Shown: positions 1 to 11,057 of the stretch, in pieces | Layout: each line of letters begins with the position of its first letter | Position numbering within the stretch: the stretch's first letter is position 1 | Assembly (NCBI GenBank): GCA_023053545.1 | Contig: JAKZAN010000142.1 | Coordinates: 1-64,000, forward strand | DNA length: 64,000 nucleotides | Reading direction: 5' to 3' | From: Lepidurus packardi | Lineage: Eukaryota; Arthropoda; Branchiopoda; Notostraca; Triopsidae | Notes under the pieces: model-generated | The model's database searches: none | Told to the model about the DNA's origin: nothing | Seen by the model: only the letters and a program-made list of their open reading frames with translations | Position numbers and translations under genes: made by a program

Positions 1-208
1 CCAACCCCAACCCCAACCCCAACCCCAACCCCAACCCCAACCCCAACCCCAACCCCAACCCCAACCCCAACCCCAACCCCAACCCCAACCCCAACCCCAA
101 CCCCAACCCCAACCCCAACCCCAACCCCAACCCCAACCCCAACCCCAACCCCAACCCCAACCCCAACCCCAACCCCAACCCCAACCCCAACCCCAACCCC
201 AACCCCAA
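1..208. repeat. C4A2 telomere, left chromosome end
   Basis: About 35 perfect tandem copies of CCCCAA run from base 1 to 208 without a mismatch. The C-rich strand is 5' to 3' here, as expected at a left chromosome end. CCCCAA is the telomere unit of oligohymenophorean ciliates; spirotrichs use CCCCAAAA. A short degenerate echo (AACCCCAACCC) follows at 231-241. Confidence 0.98.
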
Positions 209-499
209 TCGATCAGCCAGTGTCATCAGGAACCCCAACCCGATAAAAGACAAGGGCCCTGTGATGGATAGTTTTTTCTTCATAATTGAGTTCCATCACT
301 TGACTTTAATTTTTTCAAGCATTAAAGTTCCCTATTCTGTACTTTTAATAGTTGTGTATAAATAAAAAATCAACGAATTCATGAAATGAATTTTGTATAA
401 AAAAATAAGTATTAATTAGTTTATAAATTTTTAGAAAAAAATCCTTTTAGCAGCAGGAAAAATACTCAAAACAAATTATATAGGCTGCCTACCCTCCTT
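209..499. other. Short subtelomeric spacer
   Basis: Apart from the telomere-like echo at 231-241 this is AT-rich unique sequence leading to the first gene. I see no gene or repeat in it. The first start codon lies only 291 bp from the telomere, typical of compact macronuclear chromosomes. Confidence 0.7.
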
Positions 500-1459
500 A
501 TGAACGTCGCTACAGATACTTCCACAGTAAAGCCTATTATCAATAAGAATGGATTCGCACAAAGGCTTACTTTCATGCAATCTGTGTTCCCGATCTATAC
601 TATGATCGGTTTCGCAGAATTATTTGGCCTCTTACTATACACACAAACTTTTCCTGTGTTTCTCTTAGCCATAATTCTCTGTTCGGTGACCCTACTAATT
701 ACGATCTATTTTTGGATAAAAACAACTCTCATAGATCCTACAGACCCCATTCAGATCAAACATCTCGAAGCTATCCAAACAAATATAGAATTCGACTCTT
801 CATGCTACTGGCATTTTTGCCGATAGTGTCAAACTTATGTAAATGAAAACTCTTTCCACTGCTTCCAATGTAGAAGGTGTGTCTAATTCTTTGATCACCA
901 TTGTAAATGGCTCAATAATTGCATTGGTAGAAAAAACTACTTTGAGTTTATCGGTCTTATTGTTAGCCTCACCTGTCTGTGCTCATAAAGAGTTGCCTTC
1001 CAAGCCATCTTAGTTTAATCGGGTTCTCAAAATTACTAGGAATTTGAGGCACCCTTACCTGAGGTATTATGGATACTAGCACTTGCTTTCCTTGTTCTAG
1101 ACTCCATTTTACTCTCGTTAAACTTGTACCTAGTTGGCCTTCATCTTTATCTCGCAATAACAAAAAAATCAACAATTGGATTGATTCTGTAGTATCGTCG
1201 AAGACAGCGACAATAAGCTGAAGTAGCATAATTGAATAAAGATGCAATGTCTACATACAAACCAATTTGCAATAAGATATACGACTCTGGATCATATGAG
1301 AGGACGATAAGTCAGGATTTGTCAAGCATCGGTTACAGGAGAAACCAAAAACGAATGGTCATGGAGGTTCGGAAACTTAAGGAGATCAAACCAAATCAAT
1401 ACAAATTAAGCAAATAGAATAAATAGGAAATCAATACCGAAGTGTTTCACAATATTTGA
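500..1459 (+). CDS. DHHC-type protein S-palmitoyltransferase
   Basis: A single frame of 319 aa opens at ATG 500 and stops at TGA 1457. Two hydrophobic helices (about residues 29-50 and 51-72) precede a cysteine-rich domain with CYWHFC, CFQCRRC and the catalytic DHHC at residues 132-135, followed by [11 protein letters not shown]. Further hydrophobic helices follow, giving the four-helix layout of this family. Family members attach palmitate to protein cysteines through an acyl-enzyme on the DHHC cysteine in Golgi, endoplasmic or plasma membranes. TAA/TAG codons lie inside the domain (for example in RxCVxFFDHHC), so the gene is visible only with UAR as sense. The charged C-terminal tail is species-specific. 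It is the telomere-proximal gene and converges on the next gene with a 46-bp gap. Confidence 0.93.
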
Positions 1460-1505
1460 GCACAGACAAAAAATCTACTGGCAGAAATCTATTCGTCCTT
1501 TTTAA

Positions 1506-2475
1506 TCAACAGTCCTTAAAAGTTTGACTCTTTATTCTTTCGTTTGATCTGTATCGATTCATCATGCTCTTCGTATCTGGATTCTCCAGAGATTTATTAT
1601 TTCTCCTGTGGTCATTGGTAGCAATCTGCTTTTCATAGTAATAAGTCTTCAGCCTTTGACAAAATAATTTGAACTTCAAATACATCCTGCCCACTTCCTT
1701 TGCCTCATCTACTGTGTCAGCATCCACGGCGAATCGACAATGGATTTGTCTCTCAATTCCCAACACGCTATAACCTGCCAGTTTGTGCCATACCTTTAGG
1801 TTCAACTCTTCGCTAGGTCGAAACGGATCAAAATATCCAAATTTCTTAATCTGAATTTATTGGGGCATACAAGGAGGTTGTCCTACGAGATTGGCATATA
1901 GTGCTCTTGAGGCTTGCAAATTGTCCCTAAACTCTATATTTGCTGCGGAATCATTAAGATATCGGATTTCGATAGGATCAAAGTGCTCAAAATAGGCCAA
2001 AAGTCCTTTTTGTGAAAGAAGATCAATGCCATAGACATGTAACTAAATAAATAAAATGAAAAGTGTTTGCGTTAAGAAAAGATAGTTATTTTACGACATT
2101 AGACAGAACTCTATCTTTTTCGTAATTGGGTGTTTTTTATTGACAAAAAAACTCCAAAAGGCTCTTCCCTGTCTCAAACTTATACCAGTTGTTCATGGTT
2201 TCGATACACTTCTTCCTTTGAAATTCAGCACTCCTTCCCCCGACGTCTGCCTTATGCAAAAACAGCTGCTGTAGAATACCTTCTCGAACCATTCCTCCAA
2301 CATCTGATAGGGGAGCAACATTCTGATGGCTGGAGGCTTCCTGTAGTAGACGTATTTTTTCGGGATTATTAATAGGGAAAAACTTGTGGATCCGCTCTAT
2401 TTTTTTGTTTGCTTCGTGATGGAGTTCCTTTTTGGCGGTCTGGCTGAGGGATCCTGGGTGCATGGGAGAAGTCAA
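1506..2475 (-). CDS. NCBP3-like cap-binding complex protein
   Basis: Two exons (2475-2095 and 2042-1506) joined by a 52-bp GT-AG intron (2043-2094) encode 305 aa. The second exon opens with an RRM-like stretch: HVYGIDLLS, YFEHFDPIEIRYLND, NIEFRDNLQASRAL. A C-terminal segment with RQIHCRFAVDADTVDEAKE and GRMYLK follows. This order recalls NCBP3 (C17orf85), an mRNA cap-binding complex subunit, where a diverged RRM is followed by a WxxLG...RYAT...K region. The N-terminal third is polar and helical. Assignment rests on recalled motif order; another RRM protein is possible. Start: the first ATG of the frame. It is divergent from the next gene across about 400 bp. Confidence 0.55.
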
Positions 2476-2884
2476 GATAATTTAGTAGGCAGATTATGAG
2501 AGACAATGAGGATGAGGATGAGTATGAGTGAAGATTAGATAGTGCTAGTGCACATCAGTCTGAAAATTGTATGTAGGACTATTTTAGAATTGTGGATTGC
2601 GGATTCTGGATTAACCAAAGGGGAGTGGCAGATACGGTTATTGATTAAAGCTAAATAAACATTAAGATTTTGAATTATAATGTGGTGATGAAAGGAAAAC
2701 AAATATAGGTATAAATAATATTAATTTGCCTGAAGGGATGCTAAATGTTAGTTAGCACATGATAAAATAGTGTGTCGAAAAGAGAAAATGGAAAGTTATC
2801 TGACTAAACTTAAATGAATAGAAAATCAATACCTCAGTTCACATTCTTGGTAATATATATCAAGAGCCATTTACTAAAGAAAGA
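2476..2884. other. Intergenic spacer between divergent genes
   Basis: AT-rich spacer shared by two divergent genes. It must hold both promoters, but I can name no specific motif. No RNA gene seen. Confidence 0.5.
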
Positions 2885-5203
2885 ATGCTTATCTGTGCCA
2901 CCACTCTCTTCGAGCTCTACAAAACTCCACACCCACAACCCCACTACTCCCTCAAAATTAGACATCCTCACCGTCACCTAATCTCCGACTATATCCATTG
3001 TGCAGCAAACTTCATCCCCCTCTATGCTAAAATATAAATATAAACATCTCAAGACAGTCTTCTTCTCAGACTGCCCTCCAATACCAAGAATCTTTTCTAT
3101 GATAGTCAAAATAACCATCTGCCCCATAAAAGACTCTCATTCTTCGCTCTACTTGTCTATTCAATTGCCAAAACCAAATCTGTGTTTGGTCCTCTTACAT
3201 CCAATTGCAGTCACCGGAGTGAAATCCACAAAGCATTACTATTCGAGTATGAAGGAACCATCACACTTTTGTCTCTCCCTCTCATAGAAATTGAATAGTA
3301 AAGTCTAACGGAGGTCGAAGAGCTCAGATACTTACTGAACCAATTTGCTTCCTAGAATAATTCTATCTAGAAGGTGTTTCTAAAAAAATTAAAATCCTTA
3401 AGAACATTTCAGGAAGTCATGTAGGAATTAGAATCCTTAATGCTCATGATGAATCCACAGTTGAGCCATGGCTAAAGGCGGGGAGTGCTGGGAGTCCGAG
3501 TGAGAGCGCGAGTTGAAGGGGAAAATATTTCACCCATAAGTAAACTTCGCGCTCACGACGGTAGATTTTCTTCGGAACGGGATGGAAAAAACAGGAAAGC
3601 TTCGCCTTCTCATGACATGTTTAGACGATACGATCTTAATTACTGCCGGGCGAAGAATAAATAAACTAGATCATCGCAAAAGAGTCATCTGAAATCTAGT
3701 TCAACAACCCCCAACGCGAGCTATAGCAACGAGAGCCCCAAAATCAGAAATACTTACGTTGGCAATCATAATAGTAGTTGTGAGTTTAGCCTTCACCAGA
3801 AAAATGAGTCTACACCACTTCATCTCCTAATGAGCCGAACTTCAGGTCGATTTTCCCAGAAATCGATGAACAAAGCGAAGAGAAAAGATGATTCGTAATC
3901 CCAGTAAATCAAATAATGCATAAGTTCCTGCACACAGACATATAATAGTTTGTAGTCAACAACCCCGGACTCTTCTCTAAATATAGTATCTCAAATGATC
4001 GATAATTTTCTTTTTTCAAGAAAACAGAAACTTAGCCCTCAACTACAGTTCTCATTAAAAATATATGATTCGAACTTACGAAGGCAAACTGGTAGCCTTA
4101 ACTCCTATCTTTACGAAAAACCAATCAAAGATCAATAGAATACCTTACCTATTGCTACTGTCAGCAGTCATAAAGATAAGCACTTATTAGACGATGATTT
4201 GGAGACTTTCGAACTTTCACCAGGTGCGCCCAAAACACACACATTAGAACAAGTATCGCAATCTGTACCTATCAGTGATGGACATGAGTACAATAGCAAT
4301 TCATAACTCAATCGAAAGACTCTTCAAAAGGGTCAAGAGAAGTGCAATTAAAAGAGATACTATTAAAGTTGCCACATTCCAATAATTAACATATGCGAAG
4401 ATATCAGTAAAAGTGCCAATAGCAATAGGAGAGGAAGAAAAACAAGCTCGAGAGGACATGACAATCGGGAAACCTCAAACAATCATGACACAAAATAAAG
4501 AATAGTCGATCATATAGAATTGGCAAAAGATAGGTCTCGGATACTTTAGGAGCAGCTCGCACAAATAAATATTCTGGGGGAAACAGTCACTTACGCCAGC
4601 CAATTCTTTAAGAATTCAGAAATTTCACTCAGTATCGCTTGGCAAATACCCATGTTCTTTATCTACAAGAAATTTCTTTAGCATCGAACTGCCATTTGCC
4701 ATAGTCCTGAACGCTACATCACTCCTCACCAGAACTAGAACATCCTAACATTTAAAACATCCAATCAACTCTTCTGGTAGCCTACAAGGAAGATAAAATT
4801 AGAGGAGTAAAATTAACAAATAGAGAAAGCTGTCAAGAAAATGCTATCAGTAGCAGCCAATAAGACTAAAACTCTTAAATCCCAGGATTATGGAAAGGCT
4901 ACTCTTATTTAAACATATCTAAATCTGAATCATGAACCCGAGAACTCTCAGATTTTGCTTAGGCTGAACATAGACATGGCCAATAACTTGCATAAAAAAT
5001 ATATCGAAAGAGAAGGCACGATGAAGATGCTGGTGAGAGTGTACGAGAGCCTGCTGGTGGCCCAAAAGTATCCTTTGGACTTAACAAAGAGGGAGCTTTC
5101 ATATAAGCAAAACTACTATCTGGAACTATATTTCAATGAATTGAGCCTTGAGGTTAACAAGCTAGCCGGTACTATGAATGTCCCAGCAAATAAACCATAG
5201 TGA
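2885..5203 (+). CDS. Uncharacterised 772-aa protein
   Basis: One uninterrupted frame from ATG 2885 to TGA 5201-5203. I do not recognise the family. The first 180 residues look folded (FYDSQNNHL, KALLFEYEGTITLLSLPL, then a charged helix). Residues about 190-560 are low-complexity and rich in Ser, Asn, Lys and Gln, probably disordered. The C-terminal 180 residues are helical and charged, ending in a segment with IDMANNLHKKYIEREGTMK, LVAQKYPLDLTKREL and YNELSLEVNKL-like spacing. TAA/TAG codons are spread along its length. The ordered ends around a disordered middle suggest a scaffold or regulatory protein, but this is only inference. XPB follows 76 bp downstream on the same strand. Confidence 0.7.
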
Positions 5204-5279
5204 TCATCTTCATAGTATCTAGTATTTTTTAAAGTTTCGCAGTCTGCGTAATATATAATATTTTTGATAATTTTATACA

Positions 5280-7355
5280 ATGAGCAATTCTTATAACCTT
5301 AAGCGCCAGGGCGAGGATCTCGAAGAAATTTAGAATCCACTCAGGAAGAAGCTAGTGATATCTTGTCCACTCCCTCCTTCGGAACTCAAACCTAAACCCA
5401 TATTTTTGATGAACACTTCCATCTATCTACTTACATCTGCTGAAGAATATAAAGAAGCATATAGCATGCTGGCCCAGATCAGCCAGCCCATGTCGAGACC
5501 TACATACATGCAGCATTACTAAATCAACCAAAACTCAATCGTCAAAGCTATCACTCTCGGTTACACCAGCCAAGACATTATTCAGGTACTGGAAAAATAT
5601 ATGAGAAATGTGCAAATCCCTCCCGAAATGATCAATATCATCAAACTCACTACCATGAAGTACAATTGCGCAAGGATGTACTTAGAATAGATTGAAGACG
5701 GCAATTTCTACTTCCTAGAAATTGATGAGCAAACTTACTTGGAGTTCAAGCCAAGTGATTTGAAGGATTTTAGTCCTCCTATAGCAAAGGAAATCAACCG
5801 CTTTCCCGAGAACGGTAAAACTATCATCAAGCTCAAACTGGGATGTCATAAATAAAATTTCATTGCATAAAAACTTTACAAACTCAAAATCCCTTTCCAT
5901 TATGAATTCGCCTACAAATCTAAAAGGAACAAGTATCAGAGGAAAAGATATAAGACAGGCTTTGAACTCAATATAGATGATGGAGTGCTGAGTCTCAAAG
6001 ATCTTAAGATATAACTGAAGACTTTCACAAAGCTACGTAGTTACCAAGAGGAGGCTCTAAAGTCAATATTCTTCTATAACAAAGCCAGAAAGTAGGAAAT
6101 GGCAAAAAGTGGTGTGATTGTACTGCCCTGTGGGGCAGGTAAGACTTTATTAGGTATTTCGGTTGCGTGTAAAGTCAAGAAAGAGACACTGATTGTTTGT
6201 GCTGGAGATGTAGGCGTTGAACAGTGGAGAAGAGAGGTTCTAAAGTGGACTTCTGAAATCCATCCTGATCAGGTAATAACTCTAACAGCAAAAAGTGATA
6301 AGGATTTTAAAAGGAATGTTAAGGATGATACTCCGATAATACTAATCACATCATACAAGTTCCTTTCTTCCAAATTTTCAAAAAATTAAAAAGGGGACTC
6401 AATTAACTCCAATTACGAGTGGCTGCGTAAAATGCCCTGGGGTCTCGTAATATATGATGAAGTGCAAGGGCTCCCTGCTAAAGACTGTCAGGAAATTCCT
6501 AACAATATTCAATCACATTTACGGATAGGACTCACTGCGACTCTATACCGAGAGGATGAAAATATCGACATGCTGGACTATTTAGTTGGGCCTCTTCTAT
6601 ACTAAGGGAATTGGAAAGATTTTGTGGAATCAGGCTATTTAGCAAATCCATATTGTATTTAGATTAGAGTAAAAATGAGCCCTCACTTTATGAATCGCTA
6701 CTATGATAAGAAACTAACGAAGGATTCTCGAGAGCTCCTTTATCGCGCAAACCCAAATAAACTTCGTTGTCTTTCATATTTAGTGAAGGTGCACGAGGAG
6801 AGAGGAGATCAAATAATTATCTTCTGTGATTCTGTTCCTCTGATCCTCCACGTTGCAAAAGCTATCGGTAGATTCGCAGTTTTTGGAGAAGTACCGATTG
6901 AAGATAGGAACTTTATTTTCGAGTTTTTTAGAACTGGAAAAATTAAAACCGTCTTGATGACCAAGACAGGTGATGAGGGTGTCGATTTGCCTAATGCTAA
7001 TGTTGGAATAGAGCTTACAATATTCCAAGGATCCAGAAGACAGTCTCTCCAACGACTTGGCAGGATCATGAGACAAAAGGAGAACCCTACAAATGAGTAT
7101 AATGCTTTTTTCTATTCTCTAGTAAGTGAAGACACAGACGAGAAAAAAGGCTTTTTGAAGAGACAAGGATGTATGGTAGACTTGGGTTTCCAATACGATA
7201 TCCTAAACTAAAAGGACCTGGAATATCATGACGAGAATAACAAGTATAATTACTTGACAAAGATCAAGTAAATCCAAGATGAAGATGGGTATCTGAAAGA
7301 ACTTCTTGCAGAAAAATAGAAGGAAAGGGAGAGAGAGAGGGAAAGGCACCCATGA
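5280..7355 (+). CDS. ERCC3: TFIIH/NER DNA translocase XPB (Rad25)
   Basis: A 691-aa intronless frame. XPB is the 3'-5' translocase of TFIIH that opens promoters for RNA polymerase II and acts in nucleotide-excision repair. Seen: the N-terminal XPB domain (around SIVKAITLGYTSQDIIQVLEKY); Walker A LPCGAGKT with K288; motif II DEVQ at residues 393-396; motif III TATLYRED with the XPB-specific RED at 424-426; motif V DEGVDLP; and motif VI QRLGRIMRQ. The human motif II is DEVH, so the fourth residue differs here. TAA at 6603 and TAG at 6660 fall on family-conserved glutamates (LYEANW and AEV in animals). Length is a little short of human XPB (782 aa), mainly in the N-terminal linker. The C-terminal tail is a Glu/Arg-rich helix. 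Confidence 0.97.
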
Positions 7356-7473
7356 TGCAAAAGAATATTTTATTTGATAGAATGTTCAAACGATCATTTA
7401 TTTAGTTTTTTATCCCAAACCCAATTTGAAAGCCTGAAAGATTATAATCGTTATTGGTAATATACTAAATTTG

Positions 7474-10400
7474 ATGGAACAAACACTCATCTAGAAGCTT
7501 GAACACTACCACATCTCCGTCCAGAAACTCTCAGAACTTCGTAACGGTATGCCTTTATCCTTTTCACTCTTTATTTAGGTCTCCAAATTAGGGGTCTCCT
7601 ACAACTAACTCGATTTCCTGCTTTTTCAGATCTCAAGTTAAGAGAAAAAGATCTGCACCACTAAGGACACTGTGTCACTAATCTGAACATCATCCTCAAG
7701 ACTCTCAAGAACCATCCACAATGCACTCCTTCTCTCAGACAACTCACTGCATTCACTCTTATCGAAGTACTTAATCACCCCAAAATTCAAATTTAAATAT
7801 ATTGTATTTTTGAATATTAGGACTCCTCCAAAATGGCTCTTCTCTTAGAATGGATACTGAACGAGATCAAATCCGCTAATTTTTGTGCATAATAAGGAAT
7901 AGCTGAATAGTAGAACCATTATGACGAGGCCCATGAATTCTAATTTAACAACTATCCACAACCTGATAGCCTTCAGTATACTCCCAACCCCCATGGTATC
8001 GAGAACCTGTATTTCGTGAGCGATCTGAATAGATTAGAGAAATCATCAGAACAGGAATTTGACCGTTCAAATGCAATGGCAAAAGTCCAGAACGACCCAA
8101 CGAGCACTCTGGAATCCCCGACTGCCTAATAGTAATTTCATCCTGCGATTCCACAATAGCAGGTTGTGCGCAGCGATACTGGCAAATTCAAGATATTCAA
8201 GCCTAAAAGCAGCATTGCTAGATAGGATGATGTGCTCTAAAATGTTTCTGATCTCAATAAAGCTGTTAATCCAGACGTCGTTGATAGAACAGACAAAATA
8301 AGGGAGCAACTGAAGGACCACAAGACTCTATAAAAACGAGACCAAAACCAATACCAAGCGTAGAATAGTTTTATACGAGCCAACCGAGTTGAATTGTAAT
8401 AGGGACAAAGAAAAACACTCCCAGTCCCAAACTTTAAGAATAGATCGACTCAAGAATAGCATCATAGAAAAAGACAGTCCCCTAAAAGTGTGTTTGAAAC
8501 ATAATCATCGGTTGAGAAGAGATAATTTTAGAGTCTGGATAAAAATTCAAACATTTCATCAAGAAGATCCAACAGCAAGAAAAACGAAAACAAGTTATCT
8601 ACGTTTTTCGAGCTGGAGGATGTTTCGTGTGTTCTGCGCAAAAAATTGGTTGAATGGCTGATTGAAATCAACTTGCTTTCTAGCATAGCTCTGCGAAACT
8701 ATGATAACCTGCATTTAATTTGCAAAAATGGGCTCATATTCCCAGAGATCATCAATTACAAAAAGGGTAGGGGAGAGGATATAAAATACTAGAAGAGTCC
8801 TAAAAACAAAACCGAGATTCAAGCCAACTACCGTAAGGTCTTCCAGGAGCTCGAGAAATATCCATCTTTTTCTTCTCAAACCCTCCACAGGTATTAACAT
8901 TTTGTGCCTCAGGCTGATGAAAAAGCGTTCTGGATGCTCCTGAAAGACATCCATAGCCACTTTACAAATCAAAACACCCGCAAATACTCCAAGCAAATAG
9001 TGTCCCGATAAATTTCTGATCGCTCAAAACAAGGTTAATCCTCTAACTGCATTGATGAATACCAAAACATCAAATCTCGTAGCAATCTCTCATCCAAATA
9101 GAAACAAGTGAAAGAGGTTTTCTCGGGAAAATGCTTACCAAATGTAATGGAGAAGATGAAACCATTCAACTAAAATACCAATTCTGGACAGCCAGAAGAA
9201 CCAATACAGAGACCACCATCTCCATTATTATAGAACCTCATGAGAAAGATATCAAGTGACGCAAGCAAAGATTGCCTCGAGAGTAAGACAAGAAGTTCTG
9301 ATATTCCCAATAATAACAGCTACAAATATCTGAGTTCAAAAAAGAAAGACTCTTACTCATCTCCTTTCCGAAAGAATTCATAACTGAGACAGAATAAAAT
9401 CTTGATGACAAGGAGTCACATTTCTTTAGAAAACTCCTTGGTACGGTCGAGGATAAGTTCTGTCCATTCCAGTACACCTAAAAGCACAAGCCATAGAATC
9501 TGCGACATTCCATCAGTGACACTTGAGATGTAGATCGTCGCATTATAATATTTGAAATAGATCGGCTACTCATCTGTCAATTCAAAAAAACCTGTCTCTT
9601 CATCACTAAATTCAGCAGACCTGTTCACTGATCCAATAAGAAACGGGACCTTACTGAATCTGGTAGTCTGTAAGCGTTTTGGCTGTAAGTCGAAGTTCCA
9701 TATTAAGCCTAAAGGGATAACTGAAGTACGTGAGAACTTTACAGGGGCCTTTTCGATCATGAGAAAGAAAGCTCCCAATACTTTCCCTGGAGAGTTATCA
9801 GGAAATCAATAATAAATAATCTAATAGGTTATCAAAGGTTAGAAATCTCTTTTCTATGCTTTGGTTTACTATCTAGTCAAATGGTAAAACCCTTCTAACC
9901 AAGAAAAATCTGCAGCTCATTTAGCAATATACTATAGTGACCCAAAACTCACCTTTCATCCATCAGATCAGAATAATATCAGCTCAATTCAACGGAGACA
10001 ACTGGTCTTATCCTGGCTCAACTCTATAATCAATCTCTCCTCCCGCTTTCACATTAAAGATGTTCATAATGTCGTTCGGTTGTCAAAGGCTGGCTTATTA
10101 TTTATCTAGCTAGCTAACATTCTGACTTCAAGACCAATAAAACCCGTTCATTAAAAACCCGAATATAGTTTTCAGTGTCAAGCAAACATTACCAAAGCGC
10201 TTCAGCACTTTGCTAATGAGTATGAGTATTTAAATGGACTCGGCTTAGAGTGGAAGTCGAGTGAGGTTAGTGAAGGCCACTAAGACATAGTTTTTGATAT
10301 TCTGATGTAAATAAAAAAGGCAGTCTAAATTCATAAAAAGTCTCAGACTTAAATCACGAAACTCGAAAATCCCCCCTCTTTTCTACAAGTCTTCCAAAAC

Positions 10401-10898
10401 ATTACACGGGAATAGACGAGTAAGAGTCGATACGAACAGAGTTAAATTAGTGATCAGACTGATCTAGAACAATCTTTTTCTAAGCCTAGTTTCTCTATTT
10501 GCCAAAACCAGATGAACAAACAGATTCCTTCGCAATCTCATGAAACTCGCGATATATAAGTCGACTGGATGAGGAAAATCGGGTTCGTCTGCAAACTAGA
10601 AATCAATTCTGGGGTGTTGCTATCACGTTTGCTGGAGAAGCTGACAATGAAAAGTCTCGATGGTATAAACCCCTGCCCCCGCTCGAAGGCAGAAATGCTG
10701 TCAAACATCAGGAGAGTGCTAAAGTAGCTAAGAAAGGGAGCAGGTAACCGGTTGTTTGAGAAGATAGACGAGATAGGTATTCTGAATGCGGACTAGCACT
10801 AGACACTGAATATTTACAGACTAATTCGAGAAGCCTATAAGCATAGTTATGTATTTACAGAGAAGAACAAAAGGAGAGTATCTATAAAGCAGGGCTGA
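7474..10898 (+). CDS. Large protein with calponin-homology-like domains
   Basis: A short first exon (7474-7546) and an intron, then a single open frame of 3.3 kb to TGA 10896. The intron most simply ends at 7629 (83 bp), joining KLSELRN to DLKLREKDL; a 32-bp version ending at 7578 keeps the same frame. Total about 1,110 aa. Three regions look like CH domains: near 8660-8960 (LVEWLIEINLLSS, then NGLIFPEIINYKKG); near 10010-10290 (VLSWLNSIINLSS, GLLFIELANI, CQANITKALQHF); and near 10560-10850 (VDWMRKIGFVCK, LLSRLLEKLTMKSLDGI, then SNIRRVLKELRK). The rest is Ser/Lys-rich linker. CH domains bind actin or microtubule tips, so a cytoskeletal or axonemal role is plausible. Individual domains are diverged and need a profile search. 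A second intron at about 7770-7823 is possible. Confidence 0.65.
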
Positions 10899-11057
10899 AA
10901 GTCAGTGATACAAATGCCTCAGATAGAGATTGCGAAGTAGTTTCATTGATATTTTAAAGTTTGTAAAGTTAAATGTGGGATTTGAGCCAACTATCACAGA
11001 ATATTAATCGAATAAAAACTTTACCCTGCCCATAATCCACTCTCCCTTTTTCTCCCC

